From positions 2,666,001 to 2,730,000 of the forward strand of contig OZ241900.1 of NCBI GenBank assembly GCA_965203615.1: DNA of 64,000 nt. The letters run 5' to 3'. Both the position numbers and the translations under genes were made by a program. Below, piece by piece: positions 27,132 to 35,966 of this stretch (position 1 is its first letter; each line of letters begins with the position of its first letter). The notes beneath the pieces were generated by a model that worked only from the letters and a program-made list of their open reading frames with translations, ran no database searches and was not told the DNA's origin. Source of the DNA: VXNE01 sp965203615. Lineage in GTDB: Bacteria > Pseudomonadota > Gammaproteobacteria > Pseudomonadales > Azotimanducaceae.

Positions 27132-27836
27132 ATGAGTAGCGAGCGCGCCACTCTGCTCGTCGTGGACGACGACGCCGAGATACGCGAACTGATCCAGGAG
27201 TACCTCCAGAACCAGGGCTACCACGTCATCTGCGCTGAAGACGGCGCGGCGATGGATGACACGCTGGCCGAGTCATCCGTCGATCTCGTCCTGCTCGACC
27301 TCATGCTTCCCGGAGAGGATGGGCTGTCCATCGCCAAGCGCCTCAAGGCTTCCCGCAACATGCCCATCATCATGGTCTCTGCCCAGGGGGAAGAAGTGGA
27401 TCGGATCGTCGGCCTCGAAATCGGTGCCGACGACTACATTGCCAAGCCTTTCAACCCGCGCGAGTTGCTGGCGCGCATCCGCGCCGTCATGCGTCGGAAT
27501 ACGACGCCGGATCCGGACCGGCACGTCGTCGAATTCGGGACTTTTCGCCTCGACCTGGACGCGCACAGGCTGACCGAGGGCAACCGCACGGTTGCGCTGA
27601 CTTCCGGGGAGTACGATCTGTTGAGCGTGCTCGTGGAATACCCGAACAGGGTCCTCGACCGCGATCGCATCGTCGAACTCCTGAACAGTGGCCAGAGGTC
27701 CCCGTTTGACCGTAGCGTGGATGTCCGCGTCACCCGTTTGCGAAGCAAGATCGAACCCGACCCTTCTGCGCCCCGCTACATCAGGACGGTATGGGGCAAG
27801 GGCTACATGTTTTGTCCGGGCGACTCCGGGCAGTAG
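27132..27836 (+). CDS. OmpR-family response regulator
   Basis: A 234-residue response regulator. The receiver domain has the acidic pocket VVDDDAEIREL, the phospho-acceptor Asp in LVLLDLMLPGEDG near residue 56 and the conserved Lys in YIAKPFNPRELLARI. The C-terminal winged helix shows LTSGEYDLLSVLVEYPNRVLDR reduced to the usual OmpR pattern, then SVDVRVTRLRSKIEPDP and RTVWGKGYMF. It is followed after about 40 bases by its histidine kinase. The EnvZ-like sensor suggests osmotic or envelope sensing, but regulated genes are not shown by the sequence. Confidence 0.93.
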   Translation: MSSERATLLVVDDDAEIRELIQEYLQNQGYHVICAEDGAAMDDTLAESSVDLVLLDLMLPGEDGLSIAKRLKASRNMPIIMVSAQGEEVDRIVGLEIGADDYIAKPFNPRELLARIRAVMRRNTTPDPDRHVVEFGTFRLDLDAHRLTEGNRTVALTSGEYDLLSVLVEYPNRVLDRDRIVELLNSGQRSPFDRSVDVRVTRLRSKIEPDPSAPRYIRTVWGKGYMFCPGDSGQ

Positions 27837-27875
27837 TGCCCGGCTCCGCTCGTCGACCCTTGAAGTCGGTGAAAC

Positions 27876-29255
27876 ATGCCGGCTGACAGACGGTTTCGGA
27901 ACGCCCGGCAGCCGAGAACGGGTTCGCTACTTGCCCGCACCAACTTCATCCTGGGCTGGAGTGCGGTGGCGATCGCGGTGACCGCGATCACCGCCATGGA
28001 CTTTTTCGTCATTTCTCCGATGACCGAGCGTTCCGCGGATGACGAGGCCGGACTGCTTGTGCTGTCGGCGCAGACCTGGGTGGAACTGCCCGACTACACG
28101 GATGCCCGACCCGCATTCGAATTTGAAATGATGCGCATGCACGACCTGATCATCAGCGCCGACATCCGCGACCTCCCTGCTGCTGATCCGGACAACGACT
28201 TCTACGCACTGTTGCGAACAAAACTGACGGAGCGCCTTGGCGCCCCCGTACGGCTATTGGAAGGCGACGACCTGCTTTGGGCGGAGATGCAGTTGCCGGC
28301 GGGCCTCCTGCAGGTCGGTTTCTCGCCGCAGCGTGAAGTTGAACCCCTGTACGTGGCATTAATCATCGGCGTCATGGGCGCGGTGATCGTCATCGGCACG
28401 TCGTATTTCATCGTGCGACGCATCGCGCGCCCGCTCGAGGAGACGGCGAACGCGGTTGAAGCCTTCCGCGGGGCGGAGGGTTTTGCGACGTTGCCGGAGA
28501 AGGGGCCGCTCGAACTGGTCACGCTGGCGGCGAGTTTCAATCGCATGGCACGGGAGATCAGCGAGTTGCTGTCCAATCGGACGACCCTTCTCGCGGGGGT
28601 ATCGCATGACCTCCGGACACCTCTCGCCCGAATGCGGCTGGCCCTCGAACTGCTCCCCGACGGTGTCGACCCCACGCTTGTTCAGCGAATGGAGAACAAC
28701 CTGGAGCGAATGGACGAGTTGATCGGCGATACCCTGCGTTTTGTGCGCGGCGCGGGAGAAGTTCCCCAGGAGATACCGCTCAAGCCGTTCATCGAGTCGT
28801 TGTTGGATGAAGACACTCCCCTCGACTGGCGTGGCACGGAGAGTTTGCGCGTATCCATAGCGACGGGTGCTTTCGAGCGCGTCATGGCGAACCTGGTTGC
28901 CAACGCGCAGCAGCACGCGGGCGATGCGCGCGTGGTCGTTGTGGTGGGATCCTGGATTTCGATACACGTGATTGACCGTGGGCCCGGGATCCCCGAGGCG
29001 TATCGCGAGCGGGTCTTTCAGCCCTTCTTCCGGCTTGATTCGTCGCGCAGCCAGGAAACTGGCGGCAGTGGCCTGGGGCTCGCGATCACACAGCAACTCT
29101 GCCAGGCGCACGGCTGGCGCGTATCCCTGAGGGACGCGCCGGGGGGTGGCACGGACGCCTGCGTTTCGTTCCCCGCAGCGATACAAACTGTCACGAAAAA
29201 GTTGGCGCCCGAAACGCCTCAGAAACAACCTTCGAAGATAATGACCTCGTCCTGA
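27876..29255 (+). CDS. EnvZ-like sensor histidine kinase
   Basis: A 459-residue membrane kinase. A first membrane segment lies near residues 25-47 (AVAIAVTAITAMDFFVI), a periplasmic loop follows, and a second membrane segment (YVALIIGVMGAVIVIGTS) leads into a HAMP domain. The H-box is LAGVSHDLRTPLARMRLALE, with the phospho-accepting His. The ATPase domain has N-box NLVANAQQHAGD, G1 DRGPGIPE and G2 GGSGLGLAI. It closes the two-component operon, and a strong terminator lies 90 bases downstream. It likely phosphorylates the adjacent OmpR-like regulator. Confidence 0.93.
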   Translation: MPADRRFRNARQPRTGSLLARTNFILGWSAVAIAVTAITAMDFFVISPMTERSADDEAGLLVLSAQTWVELPDYTDARPAFEFEMMRMHDLIISADIRDLPAADPDNDFYALLRTKLTERLGAPVRLLEGDDLLWAEMQLPAGLLQVGFSPQREVEPLYVALIIGVMGAVIVIGTSYFIVRRIARPLEETANAVEAFRGAEGFATLPEKGPLELVTLAASFNRMAREISELLSNRTTLLAGVSHDLRTPLARMRLALELLPDGVDPTLVQRMENNLERMDELIGDTLRFVRGAGEVPQEIPLKPFIESLLDEDTPLDWRGTESLRVSIATGAFERVMANLVANAQQHAGDARVVVVVGSWISIHVIDRGPGIPEAYRERVFQPFFRLDSSRSQETGGSGLGLAITQQLCQAHGWRVSLRDAPGGGTDACVSFPAAIQTVTKKLAPETPQKQPSKIMTSS

Positions 29256-29343
29256 CGGGCGGTATCGGCGACGACGACTGACCGTCGGACAATGTGAGGC
29301 AATCTCCATTCCCTCTATAGACCTTGTCACATCGAGGTCTCTA

Positions 29344-29382
29344 GACCCGCCGGTTCCCTCTCCAGGCCGGCGGGTCTTTTTT
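29344..29382 (+). terminator. Rho-independent terminator of the two-component operon
   Basis: A 10-bp stem GACCCGCCGG / CCGGCGGGTC encloses a 13-base loop and is followed by six T. It stands 90 bases after the histidine kinase stop and before the enoyl-CoA hydratase gene. Confidence 0.92.
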
Positions 29383-29475
29383 ATGTGCGCCATGGGTTGT
29401 TGCAGGCCCGGCACGCCCCGTCGGCGCGCTTCCGGTTAACATCGCATCACACGTCAAGCACGTAGGAGTCCCGGC

Positions 29476-30252
29476 ATGGACTTCGAGGAAATCTCTTACG
29501 CGGTGGAAGGGCCGATGGCGCTCATCACCATCAACCGCCCGGAAAAGCACAACGCGATCTCCCTCGATACTCTCGAAGAGCTGCATCGAGCTGTGCGGCA
29601 GGCGGCCGGCGACGACGATGTGCGCGTGATCACCATCACTGGCGCCGGGGGCAGGTCATTCGCCTCGGGGTCGGACCTTTCGGAAGTCCTTAACCGGGAT
29701 TTCAGGAAAGCGCTGGAACCCATCGTGCAGGGGCTCGCGGACCAGCTTGAACGCACGCCGAAACCGACCATCGCGGCGATCGACGGCATTTGCATGGGGG
29801 GAGGACTTGAAGTGGCTTTGGGCTGTGACCTGCGCATCGCGACGCCGCGCTCTCGCTTCGCGACCCCGGAGGGCAAGCTCGGCATCATCCCGGGAGGCGG
29901 TGCGACCGCCCGGCTGCCAAGGCTGGTCGGTCCCGGCTGGGCAATGGAGATGATGCTCATGGGCGAACCGATCGACGCTGAACAAGCGCTGTCCATCGGC
30001 CTCGTGACCCGTCTCGTGACGCCGGAGGAACTGCTCCGTGAAGCCCGCCGCATGGCCGATCACCTGGCCGGATTCGCACCCTTCGTACCGAGAACGATGA
30101 AAGCCATGGTGCAGTTCGGAATGGACGCGAGCCTGGCCAGCGCCCAGATGCTTGAAAAGTACGCCCAGGGAGCGCTGGTGCAGACCGAGGACAAGCAGGA
30201 AGGCATCACGGCGTTTCTCGAAAAGCGCAAGCCGGAATTCAAGGGGCGGTAG
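29476..30252 (+). CDS. Enoyl-CoA hydratase/isomerase family protein
   Basis: A 258-residue crotonase-fold protein. The N-terminal MALITINRPEKHNAISLDT is characteristic. The oxyanion-hole segments are GGRSFASGSDLSE and GICMGGGLEVALGCDLRIA. The region of the catalytic glutamates reads ATPEGKLGIIPGGGATARLP, so one of the two hydratase glutamates is kept at PEGKLG and the other position should be checked. The ATG at 29476 has a TAGGAG 8-9 bases upstream. It leads a run of small acyl-CoA genes (two MaoC-type proteins follow), suggesting fatty-acid or aromatic acyl-CoA turnover. Confidence 0.9.
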   Translation: MDFEEISYAVEGPMALITINRPEKHNAISLDTLEELHRAVRQAAGDDDVRVITITGAGGRSFASGSDLSEVLNRDFRKALEPIVQGLADQLERTPKPTIAAIDGICMGGGLEVALGCDLRIATPRSRFATPEGKLGIIPGGGATARLPRLVGPGWAMEMMLMGEPIDAEQALSIGLVTRLVTPEELLREARRMADHLAGFAPFVPRTMKAMVQFGMDASLASAQMLEKYAQGALVQTEDKQEGITAFLEKRKPEFKGR

Positions 30253-30317
30253 AACATTCGCCGACTGCCGCGTCCGCCCATCTCGGATGCCGCCAACACA
30301 CGGATAGGGAGAACTAC

Positions 30318-30815
30318 ATGGCCGTAGACAGGTTCCCGATCGAGGAGGGACACATCATGATGTTCGCCCGCGCGATCGGCGACGACAATCCGATCTACCA
30401 CGACCGCGAGTACGCGGCGTCCACCGAATGCGAGGGCATCGTGGCGCCGCCGACTTTCGTCCAGTCGAGCAACCAGTTCGATCCCGACTACACCATGCGC
30501 CCCAGGCCCGGCCAGGCGTGGTTCGGCTCGGGCCGCACCCCTACGGGAGCCGGGAGAGACCCCAGGGGAGGCGGGCGGCGACTGGGCGGAGGGCTCCACG
30601 CGGAGCAGCGTTTCGAATACCACCGCCATCCGCGCGTCGGCGATGTCTTGTCGGCGACCAAGAAGCCGGGAAAATCCTGGGAGAAGCAGGGTCGACGGTC
30701 GGGAAAGCTGATTTTCAGGGAGACCATCACCGAGTACCGGGACCAGGATGGGGAACTCGTGATCACCGCCACCGGCGTGGGCGTAAGCACCGAGCGGCCG
30801 GTCGATCCGACCTGA
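30318..30815 (+). CDS. FAS1-like/MaoC N-terminal hot-dog dehydratase-domain protein
   Basis: A 165-residue hot-dog-fold protein of the MaoC N-terminal (HTD2/FAS1-like dehydratase) type. The N-terminus reads FPIEEGHIMMFARAIGDDNPIYHDRE, then VAPPTFVQSSNQFDPD. The substrate-loop segment GGGLHAEQRFEYHRHPRVGD is typical. An Arg/Gly-rich loop (TGAGRDPRGGGRRLGGG) precedes it and is longer than in many members. The next gene, 15 bases downstream, encodes the catalytic MaoC half with the D...H motif, so the two probably form a heterodimeric (R)-3-hydroxyacyl dehydratase, as in HadAB/HadBC-like pairs. Confidence 0.82.
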   Translation: MAVDRFPIEEGHIMMFARAIGDDNPIYHDREYAASTECEGIVAPPTFVQSSNQFDPDYTMRPRPGQAWFGSGRTPTGAGRDPRGGGRRLGGGLHAEQRFEYHRHPRVGDVLSATKKPGKSWEKQGRRSGKLIFRETITEYRDQDGELVITATGVGVSTERPVDPT

Positions 30816-30829
30816 GGGGGATTTGCGAG

Positions 30830-31237
30830 ATGGCTTTGAAGGCGGTGGATCTGCATGTCGGCGATACGCATACGGAACGTCTGGTCGATGACCTGGCGCG
30901 CACGCAGATCGTGCAGTACGCGGGTGCTTCGGGAGATTTCAACCCGGTACACACGGACGAGGTGTTCGCGCGGGAAGTGGCCGGCTATCCGACGATATTC
31001 GCCCACGGCATGCTGACCATGGGCATGACGGGCCGCATGCTGACCGACTACGTGGGCGACGGCCGCCTGACGAAATACGGCGCGCGCTTCACCAGCCAGG
31101 TCTGGCCGGGGGACACCCTCGACGCGACCATGACGGTCACGGCGGTCGGCGACGGTCTCGTCGAACTGGCCGTGTCCACGGTCAACCAGGACGGCGTTGA
31201 AGTGCTGAAGGCAACGGCCGAGGCGCGCATCGACTGA
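30830..31237 (+). CDS. MaoC-like (R)-hydroxyacyl dehydratase
   Basis: A 135-residue hot-dog protein with the hydratase-2 motif GASGDFNPVHTDEVFA followed by FAHGMLTMGMTG, giving the catalytic Asp and His. The ATG at 30830 follows GAGGGGG and starts at the family N-terminus; a longer overlapping frame is rejected. It lies 15 bases after the MaoC N-terminal-type gene and is probably its partner subunit, acting on 3-hydroxyacyl- or enoyl-CoA thioesters in the cytosol. Confidence 0.88.
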   Translation: MALKAVDLHVGDTHTERLVDDLARTQIVQYAGASGDFNPVHTDEVFAREVAGYPTIFAHGMLTMGMTGRMLTDYVGDGRLTKYGARFTSQVWPGDTLDATMTVTAVGDGLVELAVSTVNQDGVEVLKATAEARID

Positions 31238-31295
31238 CCGTGCCCGGGCAGGGCGAGGGCCGGAAAAGCTAAACGTACGCGAGATCAAGACCACG

Positions 31296-32558
31296 TTGGC
31301 ACCGTCCGGGGCTGAGGGCCACGCCCTCGGCCTCGACTTGGACCTGGAAGTGGACTACCTGGCGGAAGACCTGGCGCCCGGCGACGTCTTCGTGCTCACG
31401 ACCGATGGCGTCCACGATGTACTGACGGCGCGGCAACTGCGCAACCGCGTGGCGTGTGCGCTTGCCGCAAACGGAACGCTCGAGGGCGTGTCCCGCGCCG
31501 TGGTGGACGCCGCCCTGCAGCGAGGCAGTGAGGACAACCTGAGTTGCCTGCTGATGCGTGTCGACACTACGCTCGACGAGGACATCGACGAGGCGCACCG
31601 CCGCCTTACGCGGCAGGTCATTCCACCGGTGCTTCGCCCCGACGCCCGCATCGATGGCTACCGCGTGGTCCGCGCGATCGCCAACGGAACGCGCAGCCAC
31701 ATCTACCTCGTAGAAGATTCGTCCAGACGCCGCCTGGCCCTGAAAGCACCGTCCGAGTCATTCGCCGAGGATGTCGTGTATCTCGACGGTTTCATCCGCG
31801 AGGAGTGGATCGGAAAGCGGATCGATCACCCCGACGTGATGAAGGTCCTGCCGCGCCCGGAGAACCGTTTCCTGTACCTCCTCGCCGAGCACGTCGAAGG
31901 CCGGAGCCTGCGCCAATGGATGCTCGACAATCCCCAACCGGCCATCGACGATGTCCGGCGCCTGGTGGGCGACATCGCAAAGGCGCTGCGGGCTTTCCAG
32001 CGTCTGCAGATCGTGCATCGCGACCTGAAGCCGGAAAACGTCATGATCGATCGCGACGGCAACGCCAAGATCGTCGACTTCGGCACGGCCTACGCGCAGG
32101 GTTTCGACGAACTCGACCACGCCGTTCGCGAAACCCATCCCGTCGGCTCGGTCGGCTACGTCGCCCCCGAGTGCCTGTTGGGCCAGCCTGCCACGCACGC
32201 TGCGGACATCTATTCCCTGGGCGTCGTGGCATACGAGATGCTCGCCGGCGCGTTGCCCTACAGGCCGCCGCTGGCGCGCGACGCCAAGGCCTACCTGAAC
32301 CGGCCCTACATCACGCTCGCCAAGGCCGGCCGCAGCGATCTGCCGAAATGGGTGGACCTGGCTCTCGCCAAGGCGACTGCCCAGAACCCGACCAACCGCT
32401 ACGAGGCACTATCCGAGTTCGTGACGGATCTCGCGCATCCGAACCCGCAACTGGTCCGCCGCGCGGAATCGGCCCCCCTGCTGGAGAAGAATCCGACGCT
32501 GTTCTGGAAACTGGTCAGCGTGGCGCTGGGCTGTCTGCTTGTGCTGAGCCTTGGGTGA
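31296..32558 (+). pseudogene. 5'-truncated PP2C phosphatase-Ser/Thr kinase fusion
   Basis: The frame encodes the C-terminal half of a PP2C domain (VDYLAEDLAPGDVFVLTTDG and GSEDNLSCLLMRVD) followed by a complete eukaryotic-type kinase. Kinase motifs are ALKAPSE (Lys), HRDLKPENVMID, KIVDFGTAYAQG and GYVAPECLL. A C-terminal membrane segment LFWKLVSVALGCLLVLSLG ends the protein. Bifunctional members of this family begin with a full PP2C domain, so about 150 N-terminal residues are missing. The only start in frame is a TTG at 31296 with no good ribosome site, 58 bases after the maoC stop. The in-frame sequence upstream, KLNVREIKTT, runs without homology into that gap. It may still express the kinase, but it looks like a deletion remnant. 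Confidence 0.72.
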
Positions 32559-32654
32559 CGGGCGTATCTGGTACGAGGTGCGCGAACCGACTTTCGGCCG
32601 CGGTCAGCAACTCCGTCCGGAGCGACGTAGAGACGGCGGTCGTCTACTGGGCCC

Positions 32655-33488
32655 CTAAACGAAACGTCCGGAGATCCTCCACGTAGTTGCGGCATGATCT
32701 TGGAACTGACCACCTAGTTCGAATCCCGCGCCGAGTGCTGATGCCTCCAGTCCGGCGTTGACTCCGAAGTCGTCCTCATACGCGACGTTCAAGGAGAACT
32801 GCTGCAGCCCGAATTGCAGCCGACCCTTCGCGATGGACTGCCAAGTAGGTTCGTGGTCGTACCAAACTTGAAATTCCGGAAGTGTCGGTTCGTCCGTGCC
32901 GGACAGTGTCGCTTCGTAGAGGAACTGGGCACTCGATTGCCGCGTCGCCCCGACCTCTCCACTTACGTCAGTATCGCCCATTGGCGCGGACAGGCGGCTG
33001 GCGAACTCTCGAGCCGAGCCTCGCAGGTGCTCAACGCGTATGCTGGTCGCACCAAGGTGCATTAGCAGATTGATCGCTTCCGAGAACTTGTGCTCAAAGG
33101 TAACGCGATGGAAGTCGGCCATGGCGTAGTAGACCTTTGGCATGGCCGGATGGCCCACGTAGACAATTCCCTTTCGCGGGTGTCCGGGTGGGAATGCAAG
33201 ATGGGTCGCCTCGGACGACCCTATATAGAGGATTGGTACACCGTGTTCCTTTGCTCGCTGCCAGGACTTGATGGACTCGACCGCGATGCTAGCCAAGTCG
33301 GCTATCGAACCAAACAGTATTCGGGACGCGACCTCGGCCGTCTTCGCCCAGTCGCGGGCGTTGTCCGATGCAGCTTGGGATTCTGCTTCGCGCAAGGCTG
33401 CGACGATATTGTCATCCGTGACGACTATGACCTGTCGTTCGGAGTATTCGCGTGACAGTACTGTCAAGTTTTCTTGCGTTCGGCTCAT
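32655..33488 (-). CDS. Unrecognised protein of 277 residues
   Basis: No family was recognised. The N-terminal third is helical and charged (NIVAALREAESQAASDNARD). A middle alpha/beta region includes GVPILYIGSSEATHLAFPPG and KGIVYVGHPAMPKVYYAMAD, which could form a Rossmann-like core. The C-terminal 60 residues alternate polar and hydrophobic residues in strand-like pattern (FGLQQFSLNVAYEDDFG, LGAGFELGGQFQDHAATTW). No signal peptide is seen. Codon use is more AT-rich than in neighbouring metabolic genes, which together with the following toxin-like and nuclease genes suggests horizontal acquisition. The ATG at 33488 is the first in the frame. Confidence 0.55.
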   Translation of the reverse strand: MSRTQENLTVLSREYSERQVIVVTDDNIVAALREAESQAASDNARDWAKTAEVASRILFGSIADLASIAVESIKSWQRAKEHGVPILYIGSSEATHLAFPPGHPRKGIVYVGHPAMPKVYYAMADFHRVTFEHKFSEAINLLMHLGATSIRVEHLRGSAREFASRLSAPMGDTDVSGEVGATRQSSAQFLYEATLSGTDEPTLPEFQVWYDHEPTWQSIAKGRLQFGLQQFSLNVAYEDDFGVNAGLEASALGAGFELGGQFQDHAATTWRISGRFV

Positions 33489-34067
33489 CGAGTAGCTTGT
33501 GCTGGCCTCATCCCGTTCTTGATGTCCGCCTTCGTTCTCCTATGGTGGTAGTCCACGATCTCCATGTCGTGCGGCCCGTTTGTGCACCAGCGGAAGCAAA
33601 CGCGCCGCTGCGCGTTGATCCGGATGCTGAACTGACCCTCTCGGTCACCTCGCAACGACTCGAGCCGATTGCTCGGCAGCGCCGCGAGGTAACCGAGCGA
33701 CTTGGCTACTGGCCAGCAAGGTCAGCCGCCGAACCGCCTGATCAGCAAAGCCCTGAAAGGCTGCGACACGATGACCCCCGTCGACCCGCCTCGTCCTTCG
33801 GTTCTGAAGCTCCGGATCACATTCCGAACCATACCCCGCCCGGACCGATCCTTAAAGCCCCGCGCCCGTCGTCAGGGCGATGCTATCCCCCCATCAGGCG
33901 GCAGTCCTATCGAGTGGCTCGGGCTGGGTCGAGCGGTCAAAGAGTGGTCGCGTCAGTGTTCAATCCCACGCCCGGCGAACACCCTAAAGCGTTTAAGCAG
34001 CATTGTGACACCAAGGTCGTAGCCAGAAGGGGTGGGACCCTTGGGATGACTTTACAAACTGAACACT
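33489..34067. other. Stretch with no supported gene
   Basis: About 580 bases between two divergent genes. A plus-strand frame is open here (33452-34090) but its composition (Pro/Arg-rich, no conserved motif) does not look coding. No tRNA, terminator or clear promoter was seen. Confidence 0.4.
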
Positions 34068-34664
34068 GTGGGCAACTATTCGGTCGTTGAAAGAACAGAT
34101 GACTTGGACGTTATGGCAGAGTCGTCAGGAACGATGATGGGCTTCCTCGTGAAGAGACCACCGAAGCTGTCAAGCGGTGCCAGGGAGTTTGTCCGCGAGC
34201 ATCCCGAGGAGGCGCGCGTAGCGATAGCGGTGGCCCTGGAGACGGCGGCGGCGCAATCGGGGGCAGAGTCGACGAGATCAACGGAGGACGTGCCCGCGAG
34301 GCTTCGGCAGTTCCTGGTGGATCGGACTGGAGATGATCTGATCGGCGTTACGGAGGCGGCGTCCCGACTCGGCGTGTCGCGTACGACCGTATACGACTGG
34401 GCGGCTAGGAACACATTGATTGCCTGGCGGTCCACGAAGCGGCGATTGAACATCCCGGCAGGCCAGATCGTCGGTCCCGGTCGGGTCACTGACGGATTGG
34501 CGGAAGTCGTGGACGTTGTTGGGGAGCCCGAGCTTGCCTGGGCGTTCCTCGGTCAGGAATGGCCCTTCGAGGACGGAATGGCCCGGCCGATTGAGCGCTT
34601 GCGGTCCGGTGGGCTCGATGAAGTTCTATCTGCGGCAGCGGGATTCGGCGCGACCTTTAGGTGA
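34068..34664 (+). CDS. Excisionase-type HTH protein, orphan Xre/MbcA/ParS-like antitoxin
   Basis: A 198-residue protein. The middle carries a MerR/excisionase-type helix-turn-helix, IGVTEAASRLGVSRTTVYDW, with a wing ending NIPAGQIV. The C-terminal segment VVGEPELAWAFLGQEWPFED and ERLRSGGLDEVLSAAAG resembles the DUF2384 toxin-binding domain of MbcA/ParS/Xre antitoxins, in which a gene for a RES toxin normally follows. No RES-like frame exists in the 195 bases downstream, so the gene appears to be an orphan. The start is uncertain: GTG 34068, ATG 34113 or ATG 34134 (after AGGA). Confidence 0.65.
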   Translation: MGNYSVVERTDDLDVMAESSGTMMGFLVKRPPKLSSGAREFVREHPEEARVAIAVALETAAAQSGAESTRSTEDVPARLRQFLVDRTGDDLIGVTEAASRLGVSRTTVYDWAARNTLIAWRSTKRRLNIPAGQIVGPGRVTDGLAEVVDVVGEPELAWAFLGQEWPFEDGMARPIERLRSGGLDEVLSAAAGFGATFR

Positions 34665-34786
34665 CCGAAAGCCGCTATCCGCGGAGCCTGATCGAGCCGC
34701 TCCTGGTCAGGACAGCATTTCCGGAAAGCTACCAGATCATGTCGCAGCGGCATGTCGGATCGCCGTTGGGAACAGCTCCTGCCGTG

Positions 34787-34815
34787 TTGTTTTCTATATG
34801 CCATGTGCATAAAAT
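34787..34815 (+). promoter_or_regulatory. Sigma70-like promoter of the ImmA/IrrE-PIN operon
   Basis: TTGTTT (34787-34792) and TAAAAT (34810-34815) are separated by 17 bases, close to the sigma70 consensus. The predicted transcript would start near 34822, within the palindrome described next and 38 bases before the GTG start. Confidence 0.5.
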
Positions 34816-34839
34816 TCTTGCGAATCATATAACGCAAGA
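34816..34839. promoter_or_regulatory. Palindromic operator candidate before the XRE-ImmA gene
   Basis: TCTTGCG (34816-34822) and CGCAAGA (34833-34839) form a perfect 7-bp inverted repeat with a 10-base spacer, directly after the -10 box. This is the expected place for an autorepressor site of the XRE-domain protein. TGTGCAT also flanks it on both sides as a direct repeat. Confidence 0.5.
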
Positions 34840-34859
34840 TTGTGCATCCAGGAGGTAGC

Positions 34860-35966
34860 GTGGCAAGAGACCTCATCGGCAGTCGGATCAAGGCGTTGCG
34901 TCAGGAGCGGGGCCTGTCGCAGGACGACGTGGCGAGGCTGCTCGGATTCAACGACAGGCAAACTGTCTCGACGATCGAAACGGGTACGCGGAAAGTGACG
35001 GCCCAGGAACTGTTGCTCGCGGTCGAGAAGCTGGAAGCACCGCTCGATTACTTCACGGACCCATTCCGACTTGAAGGCGAAGGGCGGTTTTCGTGGCGCC
35101 AGACCGGGGTACCGCCCGAGCGGCTGAGTGAGTACGAGAGCCGTGCAAGCCGTTGGATCGGAGCCTATCGCACACTGGCAGCGCAGGTCGGCCGAAAGAC
35201 GCGCCTAGTACGGCCATCGCTGGGCCTGACCCGGCGGTCTAGGTACGAGGATGCGATCGAAGCGGGTGAGCGTTTTGCCATCGAGTTCGGCTTGGGGGAG
35301 GTCCCGGCGAGGCGACTGGCCCGCGCGATGGAGGAGGAACTGGGGATCTTGGTGCTCATGGTCGATGCTGACGAGGGAATTTCCGGGGCGGCCTGCCGTC
35401 TGCCGGAACTCGATGCCGTGCTAATCGCCCGTCGTGAGATTGTGGGAAGGCGACATTTCGATCTCGCGCATGAGCTGTTCCATGTGCTGACGTGGGAGGC
35501 GATGCCCCCGAAACACGTGGAGGAGGCCGTCGAGACGGGCGGCGACCGGGTCGAGCAACTCGCCAACAATTTCGCGGCGGCGTTGCTGATGCCGTCGACG
35601 GTGATGGCCCCGTTTGGAGCTTGGGGCAAACTCGCCCCGGATGCGTTGGTCACTCGGCTGAACAACGTGGCGTCGAAGCTCGGCGTCACGTCGTCGGCGT
35701 TGAGATGGCGACTCGTTGCCTTGGGAGAGCTGCCGACCGCGAGGGCGCGAGAGATTCCGGAGTCGTCGCTGCGGAACAACGGCGGTATCGCGGCTGAGGC
35801 GACATCGCCGACAGTGTTCTCGAAGCCTTTTGCCGAGGTTCTCGGAATGGCACTCCGGCAAGGCTTGGTGTCCGCGCGGCGGGCGGCGAGACTGGTCGAT
35901 GCAGCCGTCGACGAGTTGCCGTCACTGTTGGCCGCACACGGCATTGAGCACGAAATTGCGCTGTGA
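34860..35966 (+). CDS. XRE-ImmA/IrrE-type HTH and zinc metalloprotease-domain protein
   Basis: A 368-residue protein. Residues 5-60 form a Cro/C1-type helix-turn-helix (GSRIKALRQERGLSQDDVAR). The ImmA/IrrE (COG2856) zinc peptidase motif HELFH lies at residues 204-208 in DLAHELFHVLTW, with NNFAAALLMPS supplying the downstream conserved segment. Members cleave or sense repressors in stress and element control (ImmA on ICEBs1, IrrE in Deinococcus). The GTG at 34860 has AGGAGGT five to nine bases upstream, so it is preferred over 34842. A promoter and a 7-bp-arm palindrome sit just upstream, suggesting autoregulation. The stop overlaps the PIN gene by four bases (GTGA). Confidence 0.88.
   Translation: MARDLIGSRIKALRQERGLSQDDVARLLGFNDRQTVSTIETGTRKVTAQELLLAVEKLEAPLDYFTDPFRLEGEGRFSWRQTGVPPERLSEYESRASRWIGAYRTLAAQVGRKTRLVRPSLGLTRRSRYEDAIEAGERFAIEFGLGEVPARRLARAMEEELGILVLMVDADEGISGAACRLPELDAVLIARREIVGRRHFDLAHELFHVLTWEAMPPKHVEEAVETGGDRVEQLANNFAAALLMPSTVMAPFGAWGKLAPDALVTRLNNVASKLGVTSSALRWRLVALGELPTARAREIPESSLRNNGGIAAEATSPTVFSKPFAEVLGMALRQGLVSARRAARLVDAAVDELPSLLAAHGIEHEIAL

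Noticed and set aside
25173..27224. Minus-strand frame of 683 residues opposite the thiolase gene
   Set aside because: No motif; the plus strand carries a thiolase with all catalytic residues and a ribosome-binding site.
33452..34090. Plus-strand frame of 212 residues
   Set aside because: Low-complexity Pro/Arg composition, no motif, and overlap with the genes on both sides.
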